64,000 bases of DNA from Pyronema omphalodes (taxonomy: Eukaryota > Ascomycota > Pezizomycetes > Pezizales > Pyronemataceae). A program made the translations under genes and the position numbers. The notes below the pieces were generated by a model. That model was not told the origin of the DNA. It made no database searches and worked only from the letters and a program-made list of their open reading frames with translations. This document shows positions 1-11,560 of this stretch, in pieces (positions within the stretch are counted from its first letter, which is position 1; every line of letters starts with the position of its first letter). Location of the stretch: positions 744,001 through 808,000 of the forward strand of contig JAJJXM010000010.1 of assembly GCA_024516155.1 (NCBI GenBank). Reading direction: 5' to 3'.

Positions 1-2500
1 GATACGGTAATTGAAATACATTTGAACGGTGTTTATTAATATGATTTGAAGGTTGTATGACGAATCCATAATGCTTTCGGAATTCGGATTCTGTAGGATG
101 CTGGGGTGGCTTGAAGTAGCTTGAGGAATTGCTTTTTTTTTCACGGGGGATACTGGATTGTAAGGGTGTTGTATATATGTGGGTATTTTTGTATATAGTG
201 GGTGGTATGTAGTAGATACGGGCTATGGATGAACGATGAACGATGGACGGACTATAGACTACGGACTCGATATTGGACTAGCTATTGAAGTTTGATTACT
301 GATTACTCTAGGTATGAGTCGTTTTTTTTTTTTTTTTTTTTTTTTTTGTTTGTAATCTCAAACTAGTTCAGGCCAGCCATGTCAGGCAATGTCATGGAAT
401 ATAAATCGCAATTTGTATCTAACATCATCCCGTACTCATAGTTCGGAACCGGACTGGTCAATAATATCATTATCCCGCCATCCCGCCATCCCGCCATCCC
501 ATAGTCCCGTAATGCCGTAATCCCGTAATCTTGAACGGTCTTTAGGCTTCGAGCCTTGGGAAATTTTTGATGATGATTGCTCGTATGGCTCAATTTCCAT
601 TGTCAGATACTTCGGATAAGTTACTATAATTCATATCAACTTACAAGCCGGGTTGATGTTCGTTGTTATGACTCGGTGTTGTGGTTTTGATGTAAGCAAG
701 GTTAGATATGAGGCTGTGTCTATGTCTAGTTATACTGCTCTATGTACATTATATATACATACTGGCTTATAATTGTAAGACCCAGGAACAAGAGGGTAAA
801 GAGGGCGAGTACATAAATGAATCTATTTTCTAAGGCCGAGGATGATTTGAAGACGGGGGCAGTTAATAATTTCACGTATAGCCTTCCACTAAATTTAGTT
901 TCCAGCCGTATTGAACACGAATGTATGTTGTACGGGTATGGTGCCCATAGACGGGGCGATAGGTTAGAAGTTAGCGATGTGTAAGCGAGCTACGAGTGTG
1001 TTACACGGAAAATGTACATGGTAGTACATGTCAATTCTCGCTTAAATAATGACCTACTATATTTATGGGTGTCGCGAGCCAGTAACTAAATATGAGGCGA
1101 GAGTATACTTGTTATGCAGACTAATCGTTCCCAGGTCCAGTGATTCCTATTTCCAATAATTCCATGTACTCGGTAGGGTATCATGTTATTTTCATTAACT
1201 AAACTAATGGCAACATCACATCATTCATCATTCATCATTCCTTCTAATATTTACCCCTCATCCCTATCCCCATCCCGCATCTACTTCCCCACCGCCCACT
1301 TCTCCACCTCCTCCTTCGTCGTTCCCTCCAATGCTCTCAACCCCGTCGCCTCCGGGACCACTCTCGGCACACCCTCTTTACTCAATTCCCCCTTCCCATA
1401 AGCTTTCACAGCTTCCATCCATCTATTTACACAAAGACACCATTTACAACCTCCCTTTAAGCCAATGGATGTTAAATCATTTCCTCTATCCTTTGAGAAC
1501 TTCAGGAATTCGTCGGTTACTATTGCTGCTATGCTGTGGTTTCCTCGGTCTGACGGGGGTGCGTGGCAGTAGCCATCTCGTGCGAAACCGGTGGTTGGGT
1601 TGAGGGAGTGGAGAGTTAGAGGGGTGTGGTTGATGTTTAGACGCTATGGGGGGTGTGGGTTAGCTGGTGTAGATGTAGATGTAGATGTGGGTGTAGGTAT
1701 AGGTGGAGGTATAGGCATAGGGATAGAAAGGACGGGCTTTAGATCTCAAATTCGCAATAAGGGATTGACGAATTGACGAACTAATGAATGGATGACAACA
1801 GGACCAATAGAGAAGAAAAGAAGCTTACCTCAGGTAAATTTGTCATAGTAGCCAACGGTTTCTTCGATACGGTAGTATAAGGGGTCAAGAAACGAAAAAA
1901 AGGTCGAAACATCGTTTTAGATGACATCTTGAATGATATCTTGTCTTTCGGAAGGTTCCAAACTTCCAAAATTAAGCGTTTTCTTGTTTTCTGGTTCCTT
2001 CGGGGTTGGTGATGTCAATGCCGATATGCGATATGCGACGCGGGTGCGCGGTTGAGGGAGTTGATTAGGGTTGAGATGGCGCGGTTGTATGTAAAAGCTC
2101 CGGCTACCAACCGCCGGGTAGATCTGTAGATCGCGGGTTCTAAATCATCTTAAGGACTTGACATAGAATTTTGGTGCCCAGATGGTTAACTGAAAACCTG
2201 AAAACATGAAGAGATATAAAAAATCGAAATGAAAAAAAAGGGCTTATACAGAGCCTTCATAGCTGCTAGGATACCGATACCCGAGATGGCACAAAAAGGT
2301 AACAGGCTGCAGGCTACGTCATTTGATACAACTTCCCATCACTCGGTTAGCGGGGTGAATGACTAAAAATTGTGAATATCAAAAACAGTCTTCAAACCTC
2401 AAATTTCCAAAACAAATCCCCATACCAAATTTCTGTCACAATTACTACTATTACCCCCCACCAAATTATCCCGAGTAAAAAAAAATAGCAAATATCGAAA
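1..2500. other. intergenic / window-edge region without a supported gene
   Basis: Only short, low-complexity ORFs occur here, and none resembles a known protein or has splice-supported extension. The stretch holds a poly-T run near 322-347, a decayed 9-bp tandem array (GCCATCCCG type) around 471-535 and a TGTAGA/GTAGGT hexamer array around 1669-1720. The last few hundred bases are A-rich and form the upstream region of the alcohol dehydrogenase that starts at 2501. Confidence 0.6.
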
Positions 2501-4025
2501 ATGGCAATGAACGCAGCAGCAAACCTGGTCGAAAAAATCGTCGGCCATCAAACGGATACTACGATTACCACAAACGTTTCAAATCCTAATATCGATGTGG
2601 AGAAGTTTGCGGATACTTCAGTTCCTATGAAGGCGCTTGCTTGGCAGGGGAAAAATCATGTTGAAATTAGTTTGTCCCCTTTAGATTTCCATCAAAATAT
2701 CCCCAATCTCCTTTACACAATCATACATAATATATATCAAAAAACAAAAACCCCCGCTAACACAACCCCCATAGTCGATACCTACAAACCCAAACTCATC
2801 GATCCAGGGGACGTAATCCTGCAAGTAACCGGCAGCACTTTATGCGGTTCCGATCTGCATCTTTACCACGGTTCCATTCTCCAAATGCAATCCGGAGACA
2901 TTCTCGGCCACGAATTCTGCGGGATCGTGCACGAAGTCGGGCCCTCAGTAAAAAAGGTCCAAAAAGGCAAACGCTATGTAGCCTCCTTCCAGATCGCCTG
3001 CGGAGAATGTAAATTCTGTCTCCAGAAGCTCACTTCCCAATGTGATCGTACCAACGACAGTACTGTGCATAACGCGCTGTTTGGTAGTCGTACTGCGGGA
3101 CTGTTTGGGTATTCCCATTTCACGGGGGGATATGCTGGTGGACAGGCGGAATGGGTTCGGGTCCCTTATGGGGATGTTAATCTCCTGGAACTGCCCGATG
3201 AAGTACCTGATGAAAAGGGATTGTATTTATCCGATGTCCTCTGCACGAGTTATAATGCGGTGCAGGATACGAGGGTTTATAAAGGGGATTCGGTGGCGAT
3301 TTGGGGCGCCGGACCCATTGGATTGATTGTGGCGATGTTTGCGTTGAGGAATGGGGCGAGTAAGGTGATTTTGATTGATAATAATTGGAGGTTGAAGTTT
3401 TGTAAGGAGAAGTTGCCGGGGATTGAAACGTTGGATTATACCGCCTTGCCAAAGGGGAAAAGTGTTACGGCGGAGATTCATGAAAGGGTTCCTGGGGGTG
3501 TGGATGTTTGTATTGAGTGTGTTGCTGGGGAGTATGCAAAGGGGGTAAGTTTTTGAGTTATTCCGGGGTTTTTGGAAATGGTTTTCGAGGGGATATTTGC
3601 TAATAGAGATACCAAACCAGTGGGCACATTATTTCGAGATGTTGCTCGGGTTAGAGACCGACACTTCAGAAATTCTGAACGAAATGATAACCTCATGCCG
3701 AAAGTTTGGACGATGCGGAATTACAGGAGCCTATGTCGGCTTTACCAATCATTTCAATATTGGATCTTTAATGGAGAGGGGAATTAGATTGATTGGAAAT
3801 GGACAGGCCCCAGTACAGAAATATTGGGAGGAGATTTTGGAAATGATTAAGAAGGATGAGATTGATCCGACAATCATGCTTACCCATAGAATCCCACTGG
3901 AGGATTTGGCAAAGGCTTATGCGGTGTTTGATGAGAGGAAGGAGAGTATTGGAATGATGAAGATCTTTGTGGAGACAAAATTTTCGGGGCCAGTGAGAGC
4001 GGGACCGCCGCTGACTAGGTTGTAG
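2501..4025 (+). CDS. zinc-dependent alcohol dehydrogenase, formaldehyde-dehydrogenase-like (MDR family)
   Basis: Predicted NAD-dependent oxidation of an alcohol or aldehyde adduct; the substrate is not readable from sequence. I read three exons, 2501-2669, 2775-3544 and 3621-4025, giving 447 aa. The catalytic zinc region shows CGSDLHLYHG near residue 80 and GHEFCG near 101. A structural-zinc quartet sits at Cys132, 135, 138 and 146, and the Rossmann motif GAGPIG follows around residue 230. The first intron (105 bp) is a multiple of three and has no stop, so the ORF runs straight through it. It is called as an intron because it has a GCTAAC branch site before CCATAG, and removal restores the continuous family sequence HVEI-IDTYKPKLIDPGDVI. 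The second intron is 76 bp with a GTAAGT donor. The first ~40 residues precede the conserved domain and are weakly defined. Confidence 0.88.
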
Positions 4026-4521
4026 GTAGAACTAGATGGTCTTTTGTTTTTGTAAATACTTAATACCCAATATAGATGTTGATGTATAAAGGCTTAGTCT
4101 AAAGAAGACCTTATCATTGAGGTTGTTTTCTCTAGTGTACGGTCATTCAATAACCCATCAACTTGAGTAGAAGCAATTTCTACCTTTGAAGACCCCACAC
4201 TGATGTCGAAAATATTCTCAGCCACCAACCAGTCCTTATCAAGCCCAAGCATACTATCTCCATGACCCAAAAATATTCCCACGCTATGTTAGCTCTCACC
4301 GCAAGCAAGATCTACGTAACCCGGGCAAAACAAACTCCGTATAATCTCAGCCAAAACTATTTTAACAAGACCGAAAATCCTCCATACCATTCAGTTCACA
4401 TCATCCCAACCTTGGACCCAATAATATACACCAGAATATTTTAACCTCAAATTGATGGTACATATGGCGAACGGACAGAAGCGAGTGATAATCTTTGTCT
4501 TGTAGAATTCCATATGAGTAT
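4026..4521. other. intergenic, 3' of the dehydrogenase
   Basis: No gene supported. The minus strand has a 62-codon frame (4094-4282) of protein-like composition, but it is interrupted upstream by a stop and matches nothing I recognise. It may be decayed coding sequence. Confidence 0.4.
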
Positions 4522-5049
4522 TAAAAACAACGGAAATTATGCAGGATGCCCCCCAAAAAAGGCGAAATTTGTAATATACCCCCATCTATGCAGGATGCCC
4601 CTCGCTCAGGTAGTAAACACCCGCCCATATTGAATACTCCGCCTACAGCGCCGGGCTACAGATTTTTCACGTGCGTTTTTTTTTTTCTTCCTCGCTTGCA
4701 GGTGAAGATTTTGATTCCACTTCTCGATATTATCGTCAACAACGACAACAATGGAGTGCACCAATTCGCTGACAACCAGCATCGATTCTAACACCGCTGA
4801 CCCGATCTCTCGACATGCACTGCACCTTGGAGATGATTTTCCCACGTTTTCCGAGTTTAAACTGGCTATTCACAAGTGGGCCGTAGACATGCGGTTTGAC
4901 ATTCGCTTTGCAAAGTCAGAGGCGCAGAAGTGGATTCAAAATTTAGGCGGGCGTTCACTACCTAAGCGAGGGGCATCCTGCATAGACGGGGGTATATCGC
5001 AAATTTCGTGTTTTTTCGGGGGCATCCTGCATAATTTCCGTAAAAACAA
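4522..5049. mobile_element. non-autonomous Mutator-like (MULE) element with 9-bp target duplication
   Basis: The element spans 4531-5040 (510 bp). Its ends are inverted repeats of about 96 bp (4531-4626 and 4945-5040) with roughly 9 mismatches, both starting CGGAAATTATGCAGGATGCC. The 9-bp sequence TAAAAACAA lies immediately outside both ends (4522-4530 and 5041-5049), a perfect target-site duplication of the length typical of MULEs. Each arm holds two copies of the subterminal motif TATGCAGGATGCCCC. The interior carries the beginning of an ORF at 4751 resembling a MULE transposase amino terminus. The high arm identity and intact duplication suggest fairly recent insertion. The structure is seen directly; the MULE assignment is inferred from duplication length, long TIRs and the internal ORF. 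Confidence 0.85.
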
Positions 5050-5056
5050 ATACTAA
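4751..5056 (+). pseudogene. truncated MULE-type transposase amino-terminal fragment
   Basis: A 101-codon frame starts with ATG inside the element and runs into the right terminal repeat, so only the first ~65 codons are unique. The segment around residues 27-62 (GDDFPTFSEFKLAIHKWAVD, then basic RFAKSEAQKW) resembles the FAR1-like DNA-binding start of fungal MULE transposases. No DDE catalytic domain is present. It is probably what remains of an autonomous copy after internal deletion. The family call rests on pattern recognition only. Confidence 0.5.
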
Positions 5057-5709
5057 ATTTGAATGATAAAGAGAGGACGTGATGAGAATAAAAATCTCAG
5101 CTACCCATGTATTAATAGATTCAGTTTGTAGATTCAGTTTATAAGAGGAAAAACAGTGATATAAAACTGCGAGCAGAAATATACGAGAGCCAGAAAATCA
5201 GCAGATGTTGTGACAGATTTGAAGTTTGATGCTTCTGGTAGGGAAACAGAAAGTAATAAAAGCTTTTCCAAATGAATTAAGAATTACGTACTGTTATATA
5301 CTGATTAGTGAAGCATAGAATCAGGCGTATTATACCATGGCGGATTTCAAGCTCCTCTGTTGACAGTAAAGCTTATGTCCGGATTAGATATGAGAGAGCA
5401 CGGGAGTAGCAAGCTTCAGATGGACTGATTATATACCTCCGCAATGGAAATTTGGCATAACTTTACTTGTTATTTGAATAAAATTTCTCCAATATTCAAA
5501 GCCACAGGACCACCCTGAAAGCCGGCAAACAATGATTTCAAAAAGCAAGCCCAGTAAATTCCCGGTAGGTTACATTTACATCCCATCTAAAACCAATCAT
5601 CATGTTACCCACAAAAGTAAAAGCAAAAAAAGTACAACTAAAGTATTTCTACACGCCATAAATGAATCCTAAACCAAAACCCGCATCCATATAACGCCAA
5701 GTCCCACAA
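5050..5709. other. intergenic between MULE element and VPS20 3' end
   Basis: AT-rich sequence with no supported ORF or RNA gene. It presumably contains the 3' untranslated region of the minus-strand VPS20 gene. Confidence 0.5.
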
Positions 5710-6536
5710 TTACGCCGCAACCAACCCTTCCTCCTCTCTTGCTCTTTCCTCCTCCCTCGCCTTCGCCCTAGCCTTCGCTCGTTCCTTCGCCTTCCTCACC
5801 TTCTCTTCTTCCGTCTCCCTAATATCCTTCGGCACCTCCGGCAAATCCTCAACCGCAACCTCACCTCTCAGCTCCCTTTCCAATCTCTCCATTTCCTCCT
5901 CAACCTCATCCTCCATTTCATTCGACATAACACTTCCCAACATTTCCGAGATTTCTTTCTGGTACCTAATACCCTCCTGACTTTCCTCCATAAGCCGTTC
6001 CACCGATTCCAGGCTCATTTCCTTATTAATTTGTTTCAGCACCTCCGATCCTTGTTTTAGTCCAAAATAAACATCCTTTTCCACCAACGCAAACTCGATA
6101 CTAGAAACCAATTGTTCCAGCGTCGCAAGTTGCGCATCTGTCTGTGCCAGGAGATTTTCCTGGAATTTCCGACGACGGAGAGCGAGGAGGGCTCGGGGTT
6201 TGTCACCCTTGGCGAGGAGAGATTTGGCGGCGTCGGTTTCGGCGGAGAGAACGGTTGAGATCCGGCGTTGGTATTGGTGGAGACGGTCGCGTTGGAGTTT
6301 CAAGTTTAAGATGGCGCTGTGGAGGGGGTGGGGGTGTTAGCGAAGGATTTCAGGAAAGTTGATAAAGACTAGCGGAGCTCCTGGTAGTAGGTACTGTATA
6401 TACACGAGGAAGCTGTAGACAAGTAGGCAAAGCCAGGTAGAGCTCTCCGCAGCCTAGAGGAGCTAGAAGGAATGAAAGGAGGTAGCTACCGATCTTGTGA
6501 GGTGACCTTATTGTTATTCGATAAAGCGTTACCCAT
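5710..6536 (-). CDS. VPS20: Vps20, ESCRT-III subunit (CHMP6 family)
   Basis: This ESCRT-III core subunit links ESCRT-II to Snf7 assembly at the endosome during multivesicular-body sorting. Exon 1 is 6490-6536 and exon 2 is 5710-6316, giving 217 aa, the usual Vps20 length. The protein begins MGN, so Gly2 is available for the N-myristoylation known for Vps20. The junction reads SQDR-AILNLKLQRDRLHQYQRR, the family's conserved first helix. Residues ~20-150 form the charged helical Snf7 domain. The acidic and Lys/Arg/Glu-rich tail probably holds the autoinhibitory and MIM region. The 173-bp intron has a GTAGCT donor and GCTAAC branch site. The very short first exon is easy to miss, and without it the myristoylation site is lost. 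Confidence 0.92.
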
Positions 6537-7459
6537 GGCTACGAAACGAAGGGCCCGAGGAGTATTTTCGAGTAGTTAAGTACTCTAGGTTTTTAACCCG
6601 GTCGAAGTTCAGGTCGGTATTGTAGTTGGAGTTGAGGAGAGGTCGCGTTGAAGCGTGGTCGCGTGGGGAGATGAGACGTCATCGGTGATGGTTCCCCTTG
6701 CTTGGTGTGGTAGTTGCTTGGGGTAGAGTTGTCTAGTGCAACCATGGAGTAGCCTTGACGGGCGGGTGGCGGTTGTGGCGCCTATTTATATACTCGTGCA
6801 CTATCCTCAAGGGTGCGAGACATTGTTTGTTAGTGCTGGTTAAGCGAGAGGGGTAACATATTACGTATGAGTGTCTTTGATTTTGATGATATATAAAGGC
6901 CAATATCATGCACTTGAAATCTTGTGAAATCACAGCAGTCTTCTGCTGTTTTTACCAACCCATTTGCCAAAACGTAGATATATCCTTCCTTCCTCCGGAA
7001 TTTCCTGCTTCATATCATTTTAGAAATTAAAGTCATTTCACAGTGACGATTAATAGAATAAAATAATAAAGTGTAAAGATCCAATGGATGGAACAACCAA
7101 TGAGTAGATTTCAATTTTGGTATACCTAATGTACAAGACTGTCTTCATGTTTTATCATGAAAATAGTTGGATAATAATAGACCCACTTAAAAGCATTCAA
7201 ACATAAAACTCCTTAACGCATTCAAGTGAAAAGCAAATGAAAAAACAAAACAGAAAACCAGGAGAGGGGGAGAGTCAACCAACGTTTCAGTGTCCACCGC
7301 CCAAAAGCAACCAACGCCATGTCAAAATGTACAGAATTTTGTGTTTAGCCATCCTTCCAGATGGCTTTCGGGGTATCAACCAGCCTTCCACGAGATATTC
7401 CACAACGATATCCCATCTCTTTTAATGAAATATCCTTCACAATCCATCATGATAATCTT
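6537..7459. other. intergenic: VPS20 upstream region and 3' flank of the PRELI gene
   Basis: No supported gene. Small plus-strand ORFs near 7237-7459 overlap the 3' end of the PRELI gene and look like chance or antisense frames. Confidence 0.5.
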
Positions 7460-8409
7460 CTAGATCATTTCTCCACCATCTACTCCCTGTCCCTCCCCCC
7501 TCCAGACTTTCTTCCATCTCTCCCAACCTCCCTGTCTTTGCTCCTTCACGATCCTGACCAACCCCCGCTCCCTCAACTGCTCCAAGACAATCTTCATTCC
7601 CTCCCTCGACCTCTGAATACCATCCTTCATCGAGCTCTTCCCTACCAACTCAATGGTACCTCTTACACCACCCATACCAGCCGTCCAATTTCCCAACCAT
7701 CCCCTACGTTCCTCCGCCCTCTCTCTTCTCGCCGCTCCAAGCTTAGACTCAAACTTCACCACCGTCTTAACCAAGGTAGCCGCCGGCGACGTAGAAACAG
7801 ACCCAGGAGCCCAATGTGTAGCCGCACTCGTAGACTCGGTAGATGGATCCGGGGTATAAACCTGAGTTTCCACGACCGACAAAACACCATTCCAATCCAA
7901 GTTACGAGTCTCGGTGCTTAAAGTTTGATTACGAGTATCGACGACGGATTTTTCGAGGATATAAGATTCTTTAATTTTTGGGATAAACCGGGCTACTGAC
8001 TTTGGGAGCTTGCCGCGTTTCAGGTGAAGTCGCGTCATGTGGAGGTTTCCGGATATGGGGTCGATGTGCATATCAAGTGTATCGGAGGAGACGACATGGG
8101 TGGAGTAGGGACTGTGGTGGGGATTTTAGCAGAATTCTTGAGTGATGATGGTTGGAATGTTCAGGGACATCTCAGGTAATGAAATCAGATGTGGTGGGGT
8201 AGTGCAGATGCGAGGGGACCGGGGAGGCTTTTCGAACTTTGCGGGGATGAGCGGGGGAAACTTACTTGGGATATCGAAGAAAGTATGCGAGTGTAACAGC
8301 GGGCCATTGGTAGCTGGTATGGTCTTAGTATTCGGTGGGATGCGGTAGGACGGGGGGCGGAGGGGGATGCGAACTCGTAGCTGAAGGTGGATTCAAAGAA
8401 TTTGACCAT
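7460..8409 (-). CDS. PRELI/MSF1-domain mitochondrial lipid-transfer protein (Ups family)
   Basis: Ups proteins pair with Mdm35 in the mitochondrial intermembrane space and shuttle phosphatidic acid or phosphatidylserine between membranes. The gene has three exons: 8375-8409, 8266-8313 and 7460-8111, giving 244 aa. Spliced, the start reads MVKFFESTFSYDYQWPAVT, followed by LAYFLRYPNPYSTHVVSSDT, the conserved PRELI opening. Both junctions are needed to make this. LHLKRGKLPK, ESYILEKSVVD and TETRNLDWNG follow as further family motifs. The introns are 61 and 154 bp; the first has a CTAAG-type branch site. The tail after residue ~190 is basic and divergent. The ESSVVD/TRNL-like pattern favours the Ups2/Ups3-like fungal MSF1 group over Ups1, but I cannot settle this by eye. 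Confidence 0.88.
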
Positions 8410-9327
8410 TTTGTGTACGAAGCCGGTGCTCCGGGTATGTCTCGGTGGAATGAATTCAAACAATGGCGTATATATATTGCAAAAATCGAGGGCTGGATAT
8501 AGAACGGAAGGTGTTTGGGAGCGTGTCTGGAAGCGTGAGAGGTCGATGATGTGGAAGATCGTGAATCGACGGCGGCGGCGGATGGGTTCAAGTTTGAAAT
8601 TCAAGGCCGCCTAGTCTAGAGCGGTTTTCTCCTAACTGGCTTTGTCGTTGGTCGCGGAAATATGCAGCGAGCGATTGCCGTTTACCGATGTTGAAGGGTC
8701 GACGAAGTTAAACTTGCTCGGCTACTAAAGCCGGGTGTCTTCGCTGCTCTGATGGGGGTGATCGTGTGCCCCGCTGAAAATCTGGCGGCTCCAACAAGGA
8801 TATGGGGAAATCGTGAATTCGGCTGAAAATCTGGAGAGGCAACACCCGTTTCCATACGTCCTCGATAAACCAAAGCAAGGATTCCGCATAGCAACGTCGG
8901 AGACAACAAGACCCGTGTCGCACCATTTTGTGACGTATTTCTCGGCAGACGCTGAGCTGATTTCGATGGAATAAATCAGGAGAGAACATAGGCGCCGGGG
9001 AATCATGAATTCCGAATCTCAAGCCATGTCATGTCATAAGGTTACTTGAATCATAAATATCGAATATCAAATCATTCAATCAGACGAATCACTGAATCAT
9101 GAATCCAATCTCTTATCATACTATATCGAACGAATATCAAATACCTCATACCAGAAACTCGCTACAAAAAAAATGGGGTTCAACCGACGGAAATATCATA
9201 CAAGTTTACATATCGCCAATTTCCCAACAACAAATAAAAAAACACCATAACACCATGAATTCTAAACAGCAATAAAATGTCCATAAGAACCACCAATTAT
9301 CCAATTCGATTCCATTACATATCCTGT
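8410..9327. other. intergenic: PRELI gene upstream region and 3' flank of the nucleoporin gene
   Basis: No supported gene. An imperfect short direct repeat (GCTGAAAATCTGG) occurs twice around 8774-8840. The 9040-9290 stretch is AT-rich, consistent with the 3' flank of the minus-strand nucleoporin gene. Confidence 0.5.
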
Positions 9328-11560
9328 CTAAAAGCACAATTCCCGTGGTGGTGCCACGGTGGGAATCATGCCAAGGGTAAAATAAGGTGCCTGAAAAGCC
9401 TGAATTTCCTGTTGCGTGTACTGAATTTCAGGGTCATCCCATTTGCCCGCCTTCTTTGCTGAAGGGGATGCGGGTGCCTGCTGTGCAGCACCCTGCTGGA
9501 AGGGATTTGCCTGGGAAAATGCTGATGTCGGAGCTTGCTGCTGCTGTTGCTGGCCCATCTGTGCAAATGCATTTACGGGAGCCGGCTGTGCAGCTGCACT
9601 GGCCGCAGGCTGGCCGAAAGGATTTACCGCAGTCGACTGTTGAGCATTCTGGAAGACGTTCTGTTGACTGAACGGCGAGGCTTTATTATCAGGCTGCTGC
9701 TGGGGCTGTCCAAATGGATTAACCGCAGCTGACTGGGGCTGTTGCTGAGGTTGTCCAAATGGATTTACCGCATTTGTCTGGGACTGCTGCTGTGGCTGAC
9801 CAAATGGGTTTACCGCTGTCTGAGGCTGCTGTTGTGGCTGACCGAATGGATTCACTGCCGCCTGGGGCTGTTGTTGTTGAGCAGCAGCGGCCGCAGCAAA
9901 TGGACTCTGAGACTGCCCAATAACAGAAGACTGACCGAAAGCGGACTGACCGAACCCTGACTGACCAAATGCCGGTTTTGGTCCCGCTCCCCCTAATATA
10001 CTCGGCTGTCCAAACGCACTGGTTGCTCCTCCTAACGCACTCGGCTGGCCGAAGGCACTGGTTGTGGCTCCCAACGCACTTGGTTGTCCAAAAGCGCTGG
10101 TTGCTCCTCCTAATGCGCTAGGTTGACCAAAAGCACTTGTCTGCTGTTGCGACTGAGAGAATGGGCTTGCCTGGCTGGCACCTAAAGCAGTGGATTGTCC
10201 GAATGCTGGCTGGCCGAACGCAGGTTTTGGCACGGCTGCGCCAAATGAAGACTGACCAAATGCGCTCTGCGGAGTAGAAGTCTGACCAAACGCACTTTGA
10301 GGAGTAGATGTCTGGCCAAATGCGGGCTGCCCAAAAGCTGATTTCGGTGCCGCTCCTAACGTACTCGTCTGGCCAAACGCGCTCTGGCCTGTAGACTGCT
10401 GTCCAAACGCACTCTGCGGTGCAGATGGCTGGCCAAATGTTGGTTGTCCGAACGCGGGGGTAGGCTGTTGTGTTGTAGATGCCGCGGCGGCGAATGGAGA
10501 AGGCTGACCAAATGCAGAGGTAGGCTGAGTTGGTTGTCCGAATGCTGACTGTGGCTGACCGAAGGGGTTGGCTTGTGCGGGGGCGGCGGCGGGCTGACCG
10601 AATGGATTCGCATTATTCTGCTGCTGCTGTAGAGGCTGAAGAAATGAGGTTTAGCAATCTTGGTTTGCTCGTCGCATCATGTTTCTACGTACCTGACCGA
10701 ATTGAGGCATAGGACCTTGGTGTTCCCCACCGGGCGTGTTGTATCTGTACTTGCTCTCCCTGTTTTGCTGTGCCTGGTTGAGAAAGTTAATGGCGCCCTG
10801 GAGATTGCTAAGTATACTCTGAATCTGCATTTGGGCCTGGGAGTTGAGATTATTCCAGTGTTGTTCCTAATTACAATATCAGCAGGGCTTCATATGCATA
10901 GCTATGGAATGATTTGAACACACATATGCTGGGAGGGTTCCTTCGGCTTGAGCCTGATATGCCATTACTCGCATTTCTTCGAAAGATACATCTTTCTCGT
11001 CGATCAACTGACATGGTGGGTTCTTGCCGGGTCCGTACGAGGAAAGAATCCACATCGTCCCCGAGCTTGCCATAGATTCTGTGAGATCGGCATTGATAGC
11101 ATCGACCGTCGCTGGAAGATAACTACTCATTGTTAGTGGTTGTCGCTTGTCAAGAGTCACGCTGTCTGGTGAAGTACTGGGGTGAGGGGTAGAAATAAAG
11201 ACGTTTGGTATGTGCGGCTGGGAGGGGAAGGAATGAGGCAAAGCTAGGCACCACAAGAGCTACTCCATGTATCTACGGGTGAGCTACAGAAAAGCGGTAT
11301 GGTGCCATCAACGGAGAGCCAATACATATTCAAGGATCCGACAGGCTCGAAACCAATAGGCGCCACAGCCGTGGGACTGATCGAGGAAAGATGTATCGCG
11401 CACAAACAGTTAGGGTGGCATACTTATCGCGGGACTGCTGCTGCTGCTGTTGTGACGGGCCGCCAAACGTATTATGTCGCTGAATATGTTGGTATTTGCA
11501 GTGGTTGCCGTAGCTGCAACGGCCTTGTTCGAAAAATTTACAGATCGGTACACCTGACAT
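9328..11560 (-). CDS. NUP42: CCCH zinc-finger FG-repeat nucleoporin, Nup42 (Rip1/NLP1) type
   Basis: A nuclear-pore protein of the cytoplasmic face, where Nup42 acts with Gle1 and Dbp5 in mRNA export. Exons are 11424-11560, 10924-11122, 10693-10866 and 9328-10635; the phases agree and give 605 aa. The start holds a CCCH finger with Cys7, Cys15, Cys21 and His25 (spacing 7-5-3). A glutamine run and a predicted helical segment (EEMRVMAYQAQAEG; LSNLQGAINFLNQAQ) follow. Exon 4 is a long field of FGQP, SAFGQ and NPFGQ repeats with QQQP spacers. The end, QAPYFTLGMIPTVAPPRELC, fits the conserved Gle1-binding-type tail of this family. Intron 1 is long (301 bp) and its acceptor was chosen by frame; introns 2 and 3 are 57 bp each. 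Confidence 0.87.

Noticed and set aside
2095..2160. tRNA-like stretch with GGTTCTAAATC resembling a T-loop
   Set aside because: No consistent acceptor, D or anticodon stems could be drawn.
4094..4282. 62-codon minus-strand ORF of protein-like composition
   Set aside because: Upstream in-frame stop, no recognisable family and no exon that joins it; kept only as possible decayed sequence.
8682..9022. Overlapping minus-strand ORFs between the PRELI and NUP42 genes
   Set aside because: Three frames overlap in the same place, none resembles a domain, and short repeats explain part of the openness.
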